Of a stretch of 64,000 nt of DNA, positions 31,134 through 44,800 are shown piece after piece; position 1 is the stretch's first letter; the number at the start of each line of letters is the position of its first letter. Below the pieces are notes generated by a model, which worked only from the letters and a program-made list of their open reading frames with translations, was not told the DNA's origin and did not search any database. This stretch comes from Mrakia gelida (Eukaryota; Basidiomycota; Tremellomycetes; Cystofilobasidiales; Mrakiaceae). Both the position numbers and the translations under genes were made by a program. The stretch spans positions 930,001-994,000 of the forward strand of contig BRON01000003.1 in NCBI GenBank assembly GCA_024345305.1, read 5' to 3'.

Positions 31134-33304
31134 GTTGATGCTAGAGGGAGAACCTGAGAGACGAGGAAGGAAAGCGGTCAGTTGATTCGTTCGAGGGGAA
31201 GCAAGGGGTGGTCGAGGTCGAAGAGGGGAGGGAGGCGATCTCGCGACCGACCGCGGTCTGTTGAGTCTTCCCCCCAACTCCCCAACTTTTAATCACAAAC
31301 TCCTCCCTGTCCCCTGCACGAGGGAGCGTAGACAGTCTCGCCGTTGTCGAAAAACGAATTCGAAACGAGGAGATCATCGTCCAACAACCCTGATCGCCGA
31401 CACGCGTCAACTTCCTCTCCTCCTCGTCGTTCTGCCGTTCCCATCTCCCTCTGCATCCCACTTATCCCATCTTTTGCTCAGCCCAGCAGCGGAAGAGAGA
31501 GAAGATTCTTACCTGGTATCTGAGTCTACGGAGATCGAACGAGTGGCGGTTCTGAAGCGTCTGGCGTCCTGTCGAGAGCTTAAGCTCGGGATGTTTTGAA
31601 AGGTTCCAGCGACGAGGGGTGAGATCTTTGAACCGAGAAGGACGATGGAGAGAAGACGATGTTGTTGACCCTGATTCAAAGGAGGGGAGAGTAGATGAGA
31701 AAGTGAGCTATGAGGGAAGGAAACAATCAGATCTTCGACGCAGAGGGGAGGGAGGAAGAGAGCAGGGGGTAGGAGGAATGAGCTCGAGCGTCCGTCGAGT
31801 CCCCTCCTGCCAGCTGCGACGGCTGATCTCTGGGGGTAAAGAGGGTGCCGCAGAATGCAGCAAGCAAGGAGGATGAAGGTGGGAGTATAAAGTCTCTTCT
31901 CTGACGTCCATAGGAGCAGAGCGAGCAATCCTTCCCAGCACGTTTCGTTCAGCGGAACGAAACCGCAACAACGCCTCTCCGTCGAGCTCATCAACACACC
32001 TCCTCTCCTAGCTCTTTAACGGCCGCCTTCCACGAGATGTGGGCAGAAAGTAGAGACTCACCTACAAGGCCTGTTGATGGACTATCGAAGAGGATAGAAA
32101 GACGGCTTGAAAGGTCGATAAGGTTGAAGAAGCGAACGGAGGGGAGGCGGGAAGTTGGTTGTCGATTCGTCGAAGAGAGCGAGACTCTTGGGCAGGTTCG
32201 TGGGCGTCGTATCGAGAGGAAACCTAGAGATGACGAGGGTTGAGAGGTATATAGTTAGCTCCAGAAGAGGTCCATCCGTAAAAGAGCGGAGGGAAGGAGC
32301 CAGGGAAGAGAACAAGGCGAGGAGGGAAGGAGCTCAACATGGTGAGGTTCATTCGCTCCGGCCTCTCCTCCCTCTGGCCCTTCTCATCTTCGTGCACAGA
32401 CACACCTATATCAGACCTTGAACGGGGACTTAAGGCTCTTGAATGCCTGCTCTGTTGGACCGATACCTCCGAGGAAGAGGGAAGAAGGGCAGGAGGAGGA
32501 AGGGGAATGTCGACGAGGGAAGGCAGGGACAAGAAAGGAAACGAAGTGACCGACGGCTTGGGTGGCCCCGTCCGCTGCGCTTCGATGAGCTTGATTTTGT
32601 AGATATTTTGCGTCTAGATGGAAGGGAGATAATCCAGCTCAGATTACCTGAGGTGTAGAGCTGCGAAGTCACGACCAGGAAGTCGAAGCGGTGAGAGAAA
32701 GAGGGGTTGGTTGGGTTCGCGCGACGCGTTTGTTTTCCCTCGTCATGTCAACCTTCTCTCTCGCGTCCTCCTCCTTTTGGAGGGAGTGATCTCGGAGATC
32801 AAAATCAGAGCTGTATATCTATCCCAATCTGTGAGATATAACTCAGAAACGAAGCGGAGCTGGAGTGATCAGTTCTGAAACCTCGCGTCGAGGCCGGCGA
32901 CGCGAGTTGGTCACTGCAGCAATCCAGCACCCGAGTCGACCTCCGACTCTGGAACTTATATAGTAAGTTTAGAGATCATTCTATCTCACTTTGGCCTCTG
33001 CAGGACCGGATTTGGCCCGAAGAAAGCCTCGACCTCTCGAACGAGACGCGTCGCTTCGATCCGACCGATCTTTTTTTTTGGTCGCTTGCAAAAATTAGTC
33101 CAGTTCTTTCAACCGCTTTGTGCCCATGTCTAACTGACTTCTACAAATCCGACCCCCTCTACAGAGCCCCAGAACAGGTACGAAGACGCATCTTCGCCCT
33201 CGAAATCGACTTTTCAACTCCTTCCTTGTTCACCTCTCCCTCTCCTTCAACTCCATCCTCACCCTCCCGTTCCCCTCCCTTCTTTTCTCCCCCTCTCTCC
33301 AAAA
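31134..33304. other. Divergent 2.2-kb region between the TMEM198-like gene and eIF3h
   Basis: This is the largest gap in the window. On the minus strand there are splice-like signals, for example a donor after 32061 (reading GTGAGT) and a possible acceptor near 32223. They bound a short open stretch that ends at 32082, and a possible intron lies near 32605-32650. I cannot join them into a coherent protein. They may be leader exons of the TMEM198-like gene or a spliced non-coding transcript. The + strand near 33060-33300, next to eIF3h, holds a T run and C/T-rich leader sequence, with one GACGCGTC at 33045-33052. Confidence 0.4.
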
Positions 33305-35381
33305 ATGGCTACCCAATCTATGGCCTCCCTCCTCTCGGCTTCCCTCCCTGCAGCTCCTGCCTCCCAGGCTGCTTCCTCCTCTGCTCCTTCCTCGTCGGCC
33401 GCTGCTGGAGGCAAGAGGACGGACGCTGCGAAGGATGTCATCCCCGCTGAGCTCAAGGGTGGACTTGATGTCGAGGCTCAGATCGCTGTTACGGGTGTTG
33501 AGGTCGATGGAATGGTGAGTTCGAGGTTTCCATGCTTATCTGGCGGTTCGAGGTGAAGGAAGGTCGGGGAGAGAGATTTGGGAGGGAGCTGGTGGGGAGA
33601 GAGAGGGAGGCCGCTCGCCGCTTTTGGAGGGAAGCTGTCGGAGGTGTAATACGCTTGAGAACGTTTGCATACACTCAGGCTTAGCTGCCTACCAGCTGGG
33701 CAGGAGGAGCGAGGGATGGGCGGGAGGAGGGAGAGAAAGGAAGGAAGGAGGAGGAGAAGGAGAGCTTCTCCTTTGTTCGCGACCTCACACGAGAACTCGC
33801 TTCCTTTTCCTCCTGCTCCTTCCCTGAGCTCAAGAGTAACGGCTTCATGATTACCATGCTGAGGACAGCTCGTGGAGGAGCTGGCGATCGCAGTCGGGAG
33901 TCCAGCTGGGGCAGGAGACGTGGGAAGAGACAAGCTGAAGGTCAACCTCCTTCAGCTCGTTTTCAACCTTCACCTCCTTCCTTTCTCTTTTTGCTCTCCT
34001 GCATCCCTCAGCGTTCCCTTCGCCCTTTCTGAACCTCCGAGAGCTCCCTTTCAGCACGCTTGTCTATGCTGCTCCCTTTCGTTCGCATCTTTGAGGCTTC
34101 AAGCTGACTCCTCTTCCTTCTCTCTCGTTCGCGTTCTCGCTCCTTCCCTCGTTCTCCTCCTCCAGGTTGTCATCAAGATCCTGAAACACGCTCTCGACTT
34201 CCCTACATCCGACATCACTGGTCAACTCCTCGGTCTCGATCTCAACGGAACCCTCGAGGTCTCTGACTCTTTCCCTCTCCCTGCCCTCCCTCCTTCCGAG
34301 CGAGGAGCTGATGAGGAGAAGGAGCGAGCTGCTGGTCGAGCTGCTCGTGAGTCTTCCTTCCTCCCTTTTGCTTCCCTGCTTTCCCTCTTGAATCCCGTTC
34401 TCGGCGAGTGAAACCAGTCGCTGACGTGTTCTATCTCTCTCGAATTGCGACTCTCTAGACGCCACCTACTCCGCCGAGATGCTTCGAGCTCTCAAGCAGA
34501 TCTCAGCCGTCGACTCGGTCGTCGGAGCCTACTTCTCTTCTCCCTCGGGAGCCTTCTTCAAGCCGTCGTTGATCGACGCCGTCGCGCTTTACCAGTCTGT
34601 TGGAGGAAGGAAGGGTGTTGTCCTCGTTTACGGTCAGTCAACAGCTCTCGTTCCTTAGCCTCAGAAGGGAAGCGAGCTCGACCTTTGAACGAAGCTCACC
34701 CTGACCTGCTGCCTCCCTTCTTTCCTCTCTCAGACCCTACAAAGTCGACCCAGGGAACCGTCTCTCTCCGAGCTTTCCGGTTCTCGTCCAACTTCGCCGA
34801 CGCCTACGCGAAGGGAAAGTTCGACACTCAGAGGTTCGTCCCGCTCTCGCGTCTTCCTCACCTCACGTTCGAGCCAGCTCGAGCTTCTCGTACTGACCGC
34901 CTCTCTCTTCCCTCTTCGACGGCTCTTCATCTTCTCCAGCCTCATCGCCCACCAACTCACTCCCTCCACCCTCCTCTCCGAGCTCCCCGTCACCCTCACC
35001 TCCACCTCCCTCCTCACGGCCTTCCTCTCCTCCCTTCCTTCGCCTCCCTTCTCCACTCCCAACCAGCCCCTCTCCCTCAACCTCCCCACCTCCCTCCTCT
35101 CCTCCCTCCAGCACACCTCCCAGTCTCTCGACGACTACCGACGAGAGTCCGACTCCCTCTCCTACAACGCTCGAGACATCGCTCGTCAGAAGGCCAAGGT
35201 CGAGCAGCTCGTTCACTCTGGAACGTCCGAGGAGGAGGCTAGGAGGATCGTTCGAGTTCCCGAGGAGGCTAGCAGGTTGAACGGATTGTTGATGTTGGGT
35301 CAGGCGGATGAGTTCGCGAAGGGAATGGCTGGAGCTGCTGGTGGAGGAGTCGCGAGGATGTACGCTTCGACGCAGATCTAG
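33305..35381 (+). CDS. Translation initiation factor eIF3 subunit h
   Basis: eIF3h is an MPN-domain subunit of the eIF3 complex, which organises the 43S pre-initiation complex in the cytoplasm. Five exons (33305-33514, 34166-34346, 34459-34632, 34734-34833, 34940-35381) close in frame to 368 residues, near the usual 340-370. An Ala/Ser-rich N-terminus leads to the MPN fold: VDGMVVIKILKHALDF, TGQLLGLDLNGTLEV, AVDSVVGAYFSSPSG and KGVVLVYDPTKSTQGTVSL. The JAMM metal-binding residues are absent, as known for eIF3h. The C-terminal part (SLDDYRRESDSLSYNARDIA) and the ending GGGVARMYASTQI also fit the family. Intron 1 (33515-34165) is 651 bases, much longer than the others. The gene converges with the histidine kinase gene. 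Confidence 0.92.
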
Positions 35382-35876
35382 ATTTTTGGTTCACGTAGAG
35401 TTAGTTCGTGGGGACGAGGAGCAGAGAGACGGGCGTTGTTTTTGGTTCTTGAATGATTATCGTTTTGATTGAAACCGAAAACCGTCGCATCGCAGGGGCT
35501 AGTCTAGATAGTCTACGAGAGAAGCAAGCGAAACGAACGAGTGAGAGAGGGAGAAAGAGCTGATACAAGGGTAGAGAGAGAGCAAAAGAAGAAGATGAAA
35601 CAGTGAGAGAGAGACGTGGAGAGCGCGGTACTAGGGTAATGGTCGTAAAGCTCGGGGGGAAAACGTCGCAGAGGCAAACGGAGAATCGTGTATAGTCGTT
35701 TGAGTCGGGGTAAAAAGGCGAGGGGGTACGAGAACGAGAGAGATGGGATGGAGACAGAGAACGAACGAGAAAAAAGATCGCTAAAAGCCCAAGATGAGAA
35801 GAGAGAGAGAGAGATGAGGGAAGAAAGTGATACAGAAGGGAGAGAGAGGAAGAGAGAGAGAGAAAGAGACGCTCGC
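35382..35876. other. Convergent 3' region, eIF3h (+) and histidine kinase (-)
   Basis: A purine-rich stretch with GAGA repeats on the + strand (about 35510-35870). I see no gene in it. Confidence 0.5.
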
Positions 35877-38800
35877 TCAAGGCGTCGAAGCGGTGGAGGA
35901 GGTGCCGTTTCCGTTCTCGATGAAGGAGGAAGAGGGCTTGAACCGAGGAAGGACGTACTCCCGAAGGAGTTTGACGAGGTCTCCGGATCGGAGAGGTTTG
36001 CTCAGGTAGTCCTGTGGTCGAGGAAGGAGAGGGGAGGGGGAAGGAAGATCGTCAGCGACGCGAGCGGACGAGCGAGGGAAGGCGAGGGACGAGAACGAAC
36101 CTGCATCCCCGACGAGAGCGAGAGAAGCCGAGCCGATTGCTGACAGTCTGCACTGAGACCAACGACTGGAGGGAGAGGAGAAAGGGCGAAGAATAAGTGA
36201 GCGGGTCGTTTCGAGCGAAAGAAGAGCAGAGACGACGAGACGTACTGGGAACGCCGTGGAGGACGCCTCGCTTTGATTCGAGAAGACGGATCCGAGCTGC
36301 TGCTGAAGGTCCATCTCGAAGTGGCATGTCTGTGGAGGACGAGGGACGGTCAGGACTAGTCTGAGCGAGAGGATGCGACTGGGAGAGACGAACGCGAGTC
36401 GAAGAGCAGCAGCGAGAAGAAGTCCGATGGATGAGCATCCCACTCCTCGACGGCTTCCTCTCCGTTCGTGGTAGCGTGGACTTGAAGGCTGAGTCTCTCG
36501 AGCGTCTTCGTGAGAAGCTTTGAGGCAACGGGGTTATCTACCAGTACGCAAGAATTGAAAAAAAAGAAGAAGTAAAAAGTCAGCGAGGGAAGACGCCGAC
36601 GCGACTGAACCACAGAGGATACCGAGAAAGGGCTCACCTTCGGCGATGAGAATCCTCGCTGAGCGGAAGAGAGCCTTCTCCTCGTCGGAGAAACGATCAA
36701 TCGTCCGAACTGGAGCTGGCGTCGACGAAGGGAGTCCGGTGTCTTTCACTCCCTCCCCGTCCCCGCCAGACTTCAAGTCGATGAGGAGCTGGAGGAGCCG
36801 TCGCCTGTGAGGAAGCGAAACCAGTCAGTCTTCTACTCGAGCTCGAATCAAGGAAGAGATGTACGAACCTCCGGATCGGGTGGTTGGAACGGAAGACGTC
36901 GCGTTTCGATGAATCGACGAGGGCGTTCTTGATCGTTTCGATGGTCGGTACGAAGAGGTGGATGATTTTGGGTCGGATGGGGAGCCTGTGAGTCATGGAA
37001 CGGATCTCCTGAAGGTCTTCGTCCGCCTGGAAGTCGAGGAGGACGAATGCGAAGCGAGAGGACGCGAGAGCGACCTTTGCTGCGATGATGGAGGTGACGT
37101 CGACGACGAGGCAGCCACGAAGGATAGTCGAGGTAAAGGAGACTGTTGCCGGGGAGGAGGAGACCACGAGGACGTAGGGAGGTCGAGGAGTGACGAGTTG
37201 TTTGGTGAGAGTCGCGGCTTCCTCGTTCATCTGAAGGAAATCGCGAGGTCGAGTCAGCTTCAACATTTCTTCGAGAGCAGAAGAGAAGGTGGAAGAGAGA
37301 GGAGCTAGCGTGAACGAACCTGGATCGATTCCAGAGACTGAGAAGCTTGTACGGGTATCGAGAAGAAGAACCTCGATCCTTTGTCGACCTTCGAATCGAG
37401 TCCTATCGTTCCCTTCATGAGCTGAACGATCTGAAGACAGATGCTGAGACCGAGACCTGTCCCACCGAAGTGTCTCGTGGTAGAACTGGAAGAGAAGAGG
37501 CGTCGAGTCAGCAGATGAAGACGGAGAAGAAACGACACGCGAAGAGGCGGGAGAGAAGACTGACCCATCTACCTGGGAGAAGGGTAAAAACAACAGCTTC
37601 TGCTCCGTCTCGCTCATTCCAATTCCTGTATCCATGATCTCGAAGAGAAGGACGATCTCCCCATCGACCGCTCCAGAAGTATCGAGAGAGCATCGAGCAG
37701 TAACGGAACCAGAGGCGGTGAACTGTTGGAAGGGTCGAGGTCAGCGAAAGCGAGACGGGACGCACGTCGACGAGAAGGGGAGAGGAGCTCACCTTCAGGG
37801 CGTTTCCTAGGATGTTCATGCTGCGGGGGAAAAAAAACGAGGAAGCGTCAGTTTCAAGTCTGCGACAAAGTCGTCGAAGTCGGTCGAGGCGTACATGACT
37901 TGACGAAGACGAGAGGGATCCGAAGAAACGAGGAGAGGCACGTCCGCTCCGATGTCGTAGGAGAGCTGGCAGAAACGAGTTGTTTGGATCAACACTCATC
38001 CGAAGAGCCGAGAGAAGCGTCGGAGAGAGGAGTAGAACTTACCTGGAGGCCCTTCTTCGCCGCGTTGACCATCAGCAGCTCACAGCAATCTGCCATCGTC
38101 TCCTCGGGACTGAAGGGAATCACCTCGAGTTTGACCGCTCCAGCCTCGAGTTTCGAGTAGTCGAGAAGAGAGTCGATGATCTCAAGGAGAAGCTCGCAGC
38201 TCTGCTGAGCCGTGAAAACGAACTCCCGTTGTTCTTGGTTCTGTTGAAGCAGAGAGGAGGAGAAGAGTCAGGCGAGTGAAGCAAATTGAAGCAGGGCAGA
38301 AGGGCGAAGGAACGAACGAGATCTGTCTCGCTGAGGAGCCCGAGAAGACCATAGAAGGAGCTGAACGGCGTTCGAAGCTCGTGAGACATCGAGGCTAGGA
38401 AGTTTGATTTGATCTGCGAGAAAGTGGACGAGGAGTCAGCGATGGGAAGTCGACGCGTTTCGACGAGCTCGAAGCCGAGTCGCTCACCTTCGTCGCCTTC
38501 AACGCATCCTCCCGGGACCTCCTAGCTTCTTCGAGAGCTTTCTTCTGCTGATCAATCATCCGGATGTTGGCCTGAGTTGCTCGTTGCAGCTTCCTGAACA
38601 GAACGGCGTTCGTGATGGAGATCGAAGCTTGTTGGGCGAGGATCGAGAGGACGGCTGCGTTCGAGGAGCTGAAGGCGTTGGTTCGACCAGACGTGAGGTA
38701 CATGGCTCCGAGGACGAGTCCTTTCGCAATCTGAGAGGAGGTGATGGACGTCAGACGCGACCGAGAGAGGATCGAAGCACGAGGAGGAAACTCACGATGG

Positions 38801-41800
38801 GGAGGCACACGACGCTCTTTGGGTTGTTGGCAGCGACGGGGTCCGCCGAGGGTGAGAAGCGAGGATCGTGGATGGCACTGTTGAAAGAAGAAAGTGTCAG
38901 TCAGGTGAGGGTGGGTCGAGAGACGAGGGGACGTCGCGATGGCTCACTTTGAGAGCAGAACCGTTTCCTTCGAGCTAAGAACGTGTTGGACGATTGATCT
39001 GAAGAGATCGCTTGAGAAGTTCGACACAGGTACAGGGTTTCTGTATAGATCAAAGCAGAAGCGCAATCAGAAAGGCGTGTCGAGAGCAAGAAAAGGAAAG
39101 CGCTCACTCGTAAACAACGCAGCTTCCGGGGAGGGTGAGCGAGGTAGAGACGACGAAGACGCCTTCGTCGGATTTAACAATGATCTGAGCGGCGTCGGCT
39201 CCAGCGTTCTCGATGACGATCTCAGTAAGAGATTCCTGTAAGTTCAAAGCGACAGGAGGAGGAGAAGACGAAGCGTGAGCTTCCTGATGCGGAGGGGGGG
39301 GGGGAGAAGAGGTGCGAACGGAGGCGAAACTGAGAGGGGAAAAGAGAGCAAGGCTTACGAGTGTAGCAGGTAGCATAACGTCGCCCGAAATCATCTGGGA
39401 CGAGCGAATGATGGCGGTGAGATCGTCCACAGTCAAGTTCTCGAAGACGACCTGAGCGTGCGGCGTATCGTCCGAGTCCGAGGTGATCAAGGCCGGTCGA
39501 GAGGTCGAGACGTTGGTCATTATGGTTCGGTCTGTCTGGACTCCCATCTAGAGCGGAAGGGGAAAAAGGGATGCAAAGAGAAGGGGCGGGATGTCAGCCG
39601 ACGCGCGTTCGACTCGACCGTAGTTCGCTCGTGTATTGAAGCCTCACTTCGACCATATGCGATCCGAGACGAGCGTCGGAAGAGATCCCTCCAATCTTGT
39701 CCGTGAGATAGTTCGCGATTCCGAAGGCTCCCCATTCTGAGCGAGTGAAGAATGGTTAGCGAAACGAGAAGGAGACGAGACGAGACGAGAGGGATGATAG
39801 GACAGGAAGACGAACGAGACTGCTTGGTAATTCCTCGAGCTTGTAGTTCTTGACCAATCACCTCGACTCCACATCGTACGAAGTTCGATCCAGACTGTGG
39901 GCGAGGAAGGGGGGGTTCAGCTCGACGCGACGACTGAAGGTGTTGACGCACGCTCAAGGAAACTCACGAGGAAGAGGATCCAACCCTCGTCGCATATCCA
40001 GTCACCGTCTTGAGCGTATTTGAGAGCGAGATCGTAGAGGCGGAAAGCCAAGGCTGTCTCGCCGTCGAGGGAAGCAAGTTCTGAGAGAGATTTGAGGTCA
40101 GGCTTGGATGAGCGAAGACAACGAGAGGACGCGAGCTCACCTGCGTCGACGAGAGTCGTCCATTGAGCCATGTTGATTGATCCGGTCTCGAGCCAGCGTC
40201 CCAGGAAAGCTTGGTTGAGAGCGATCTGTGCTCGATACTTGGAGGCCACTTCCGGAGTTGGTCCTTCCCTCAGGCAGCGAAGAAGAGCGAGAGAGTGGTC
40301 TGGAGAAAGGAACGCGCGAGAAAGGAACGAACGAACGAGGTCAACATTCTGGCGTACCTCCAGTAGAGAGCGCAGAAAGGAAGCGCTCACAGTAGATTCC
40401 AAGTCGAACGTGGTGGTGATTCGGGTTCCAGTGCTTGATCTCCCAGGTGACGAAACCGAGATCGGCGGCAGCCTGAAACCAACCGAGCGAAAACAAAGCC
40501 TGCGTCTTGAAGCAGTCGAACCAATCTGAGAGGGAACGCGAGATTCGGAACGTCAACACCAGTTCCAAGGGAGAGGAGAGAGGAAGAACGCACGTCTAGG
40601 AACCTCAGGAAGCTCCGATGGACAGTGAACCGCGTCCGTGAAGTCCTCGTCGTCGAGAACCGTTTCGGGCGAGAGGTTGACCGTCTTTCCAGCGAGAGCC
40701 TTGATGCAGCCACCAGTCCCTTGAACCATGTAGACAGTCCCCGTGCCAGACGCCCAATCGATGACGTCTTCGAGGACTTCCTCGCAGAAGAGAAGGGTGT
40801 CGGAGAGATGGAGGTTCGCGGTGAGCTTCGCGGCGAGGTGATGAAGGAGACCGAACGACGAGTACTGGCGATCCCCAGCGGCGAGCGAGAACTGAAAAAG
40901 CGGAGAAGAGATCAGAAACGCTCGAATGTCGAATGTGGGGAGAGGAAGCTCAGAAGAAGGGCTGACCTTCGTCGAAGTCTCGAAACGATCCAGGTTCGCT
41001 CGCAACGAGTTGCCGTCGAACGGAGCACAGGTAGCGCCATAGAGCATGTGAACTCGTCCCTTCTCCGTGTTGTTGCTATGGATATCGGCGAGCTTGACGG
41101 CGATACCAGAAACTGAAGGTGAAGAAGTAAGTCAGCTATCGAGATGAGGAAACGAGACGATGGCAGAACTGAGAACTCACGTTGGATCGCTAACTTGAAA
41201 TCGTCGTGCTCCTCCGAAGCGGTTGCACCAAACCAGACGAAACTGCAGAAAGGGAGCATCGATCAGCGTCGACGGGAGGAGAGGAGGATACGAGGAAACG
41301 AGCTCACCCAAGCGAAGAGGAGGGGTTCATTCCATAGCGAAGAGCGAGATCGACGAGCTTCAAGCCGATCATGTCGTGTAAGCCATCCCCGGTAGCCCAG
41401 TAGGCAGCCGTAGAAGCTTCGGAGAGGATCGAGCCAGCGAGGATAATCAGGGGGTCGGCCGTCGGGGGAGCGTCGACCAAGGTGGAGATTCCTCGCCGTA
41501 AGACTTCGGAACGAAGATGGTCGAACCTGTGGGATTCAGAGATGAGATGGGAAAACGAAAGCGAGTGTCAGACTCAGTACGGGGATTGGAGGGTTTCGAA
41601 CGATACGACGCGAGGAAGGAAGGGAACGAACATGGCGTCTGCCTCCTTTTTCGTCACGTCCGCCTTGATCTCGACGCCAAGCACCTCCAGTCCCTTGAGT
41701 AGTAGGTCCAGTTGGCCGGCCTGTGAATGGAGAGGAGGAGCAGAAGGTCAGGATCGTAGCGTTCGGGACGAAACGAGGGCGATGGAACGCACAGGATCGG

Positions 41801-44800
41801 AGTTCGTCCACTTGTTGCGAGATCCAGCTCGAAGAATCGCAGCTCGTTGCATAGGACTGAGCTGAGGGTGTACTAGAAGCTCGGTCATAGCCGCTTCGCT
41901 CTCCTCGATGTCTCCTTTCCAGGTCAACAGCCTGTAATCTCAAGAACGAGATCAGTGTCGTCGTCTTCGACGTGGGACGAGATGGGGCATCGCCGACTTC
42001 AAGCCAGGAGAAAAAAAAACACTCACTCGGCAACACATAGACGGAGTTCGAAGGCAGAGGTGAACTAAGGAAGGCAGAAGACGGAAGGAAAACTCAGCAA
42101 GGCTCGACGGACGTGACGAGTCTCATTCGAACGAAACAACTTACGTCGTCTCCCCAGGAATCCGCCATGAGCTGTTTACAAGCTTCGAAGTAGCGAAGAG
42201 CCATCTAAAGTTGTATGAACGAGAGTACAAAGGGAGGAGTCAGCGAGAGAACAGAGGAAGGAGTCAGCGAACGCGACGCAACGCGAAAGGTTATCACAGA
42301 AAGCTCGAAGTCTCACCTCGTGAGCTCCCTGCTTCAACGCGTGCTCTCCTGCCTGCCGAAGTATGCGCTGGTACTTGGTGTTCTTCTGAGTGAGAAGAAG
42401 AGGGATGCACTTTCTCACGTGTTCAGCGACCTGGCAAAGAGAAAAGGAGGGTTCAGCTGCGCGTCGCGTCGTCGTCGACCCTTTGTCTCTGCCTCGCAGC
42501 CTCAACGAGATCAGCTCGGTATCTTCGGTCCTTTGCTCACCTGGTAGAAGTCGGGATTCTCTTCGGAAAGAAGGACGTCGACGATCTGGGAGGTCGGAAA
42601 GAAAGAGGAGGCGTCAGGGACGGAAGCTCGTCTTTCGAGGTTTTCCGTGACACTCACCTTGAGAGCCATCCCTTGGATCTCCTCGGCGGGAAGAAGTTCT
42701 CCCAAGTTGAAGGCAGCTTGACGGTATCGATCGTGGGTGAAAGCACACATCTATAGAACGGGAGGAAACGAAACTGATCAGCTCAGGCTCGTCTCGACGC
42801 GAAAAAGAGGGATGGAATGGACTCACGTCTCGACCTCTGTTGATGACCCAACCTTCAGCCAGCGCAGTCTGCAGCCCGTTCATGCTCCCTCGGCTCAACC
42901 TCATCAGATGCTCGTCCTCCGAGTCGTCGCCAGAGGTCTCCTCGGAGTCGATAAGCTGAACGATGTCTCGTATGCGGAAGACTCCTCCAAAGAGAGCGGC
43001 CCAGAAGAGGAAACGTTTGACGTCTGCGTCGAGGTCGTTGAGATGTGACACGAGCTACGAGGGGCAAGCAGAGGAGAAGGTCAGGGGAAGGAAGATCGAG
43101 CTCAGTTCGACTTCGATTCCGGTCTTCTTCGAGGCATCTGGGACGTACGAATTCGACGTCTCCTTCATCTGTGCTAGCGGCAACTTCGGGGAAGAAGTCG
43201 CTGGAGAGGAGAGAATGAAAGAAAGAAAGAAGAGGGCAGTCAGCGAGCTGGAAGAGGAAGAGATGGCGCGTCGCGAAGGTCGGCTCGCCGTCCTTCCTCT
43301 CGTCTCGACTCTCGACTCGCGACTCTTCACATCTCCCACCTCCGACTTCGCCACGACGAACTCACTTTTCAATGGAAGTCAGATTGTAGCGCCAAACGTT
43401 GTCGGCCCAGTCGAAGTAGAGGTTGTTGTGTCTTTTCAGAGCGAGGAGAAGGTTCCGAGTAGAGAAAGGGTTTCCTCGAGTGTAGCGATAGAGAACGTTG
43501 ACGAAGGGCATGATGTCCTGAGGAAGGCGAGAGAGGTCAGCGGCAGCTCAAAAAAGAACAAGGAAGAGATCCCGGACTGACCTCGGCTGGTTGGTGGATC
43601 GTTCCAGCGACCAAGTCGGCGATCGCGTCGATAGAGAGAGGCTCCAAGTTAATGTACGTAGCTCGAGCTCCAGTTCCAAAGATGTCTCGGACCCGAGTGA
43701 CGAAGGCTCTGTAGCGAAGGAAGGAGGAGGTCAGCGGAAGAGGGGGTGGAAGCGCAAACTCGACGCGACGAATCTCGCGTTGAACTCACTCGCTTTCCGG
43801 TCTCAGAGTCGTGATCACAAGCATCCGAATCTTAGCAGCGGCCAGAGATCGAATGAGAGCGAGCGATGGTTCGTCGGCATAGTGGAGATCGTCGAAGAAC
43901 TGCAGTGAGGGAAGGAAAAGTGTCAGCTCAGCTCGAACGAGAAGGGACGGGTCATCTGGACTGATCGACTCACCATCGTGAGCATCTGAGATAGGACAGA
44001 GGAAAAGCAAGTGAGTCAGCTCAACTCAAGTCACTTCATCGACTGAGAGATCGAACGAACCTTGATCTGAGCGAGGGTGGCGATAACGTCGATGACCAAG
44101 TTGTGGAATCTTGCTCGACTCTCTTGCGTGGGAAGCGTCTCGATGGTCGGGAGCCTCTCGAGGGTGCCGAACATCCTGAGGAGCTCCTTGATCTCGGGGC
44201 AGGAGTGGAAGAGGAGCTGGATGTTGGGGAGTTGAGGACCGAGACGAGTTTTGAGGGTCGAGAAGAAGGTGGTAACGTCGGACTGGAACTCCGTGAGGAG
44301 TTGCCTGAAGACGAAGGAGAGGCAGGTGAGGATGGCCGAGTAGGGAGAGGTTTCGGTAGCTGAGAAAACGGGAGAGGCACGAAGTGAGGACGGAATCAGC
44401 TTCGAGGTCGACGCGACGAGCTTCGTGTCTTTGAACTCACCGTCGAACTTCGCGAGTCCGTAGAACCCAGCAGCTCGTACGACTGTCTGACACTCCAAGA
44501 CGAGAGAGCTCTATTTCACCAAGCCAAAGCAAGGTCAGCCCGATCGTTCTCGAACCTCGTCGACGACATTTCGTCTCTCGTTCGACTCACCTTCCCAACT
44601 CCTCCCACTCCCGAGATCACAATCGCCCTCGCCGAAGCCAACCTCTCCTTCGCATTCCCATGAGTCCTAATCCTTCCACCACTCCCGGAGCTGCTTCCCA
44701 CTCTACCACCCACCGAGCTCGTCGTCTGCGACCCAGGTTCGACCTCCTCCCTGATCTCATCTCCTCGCAGCCGCGTAAGTCCGGTAGAGAGGACGTGAAG

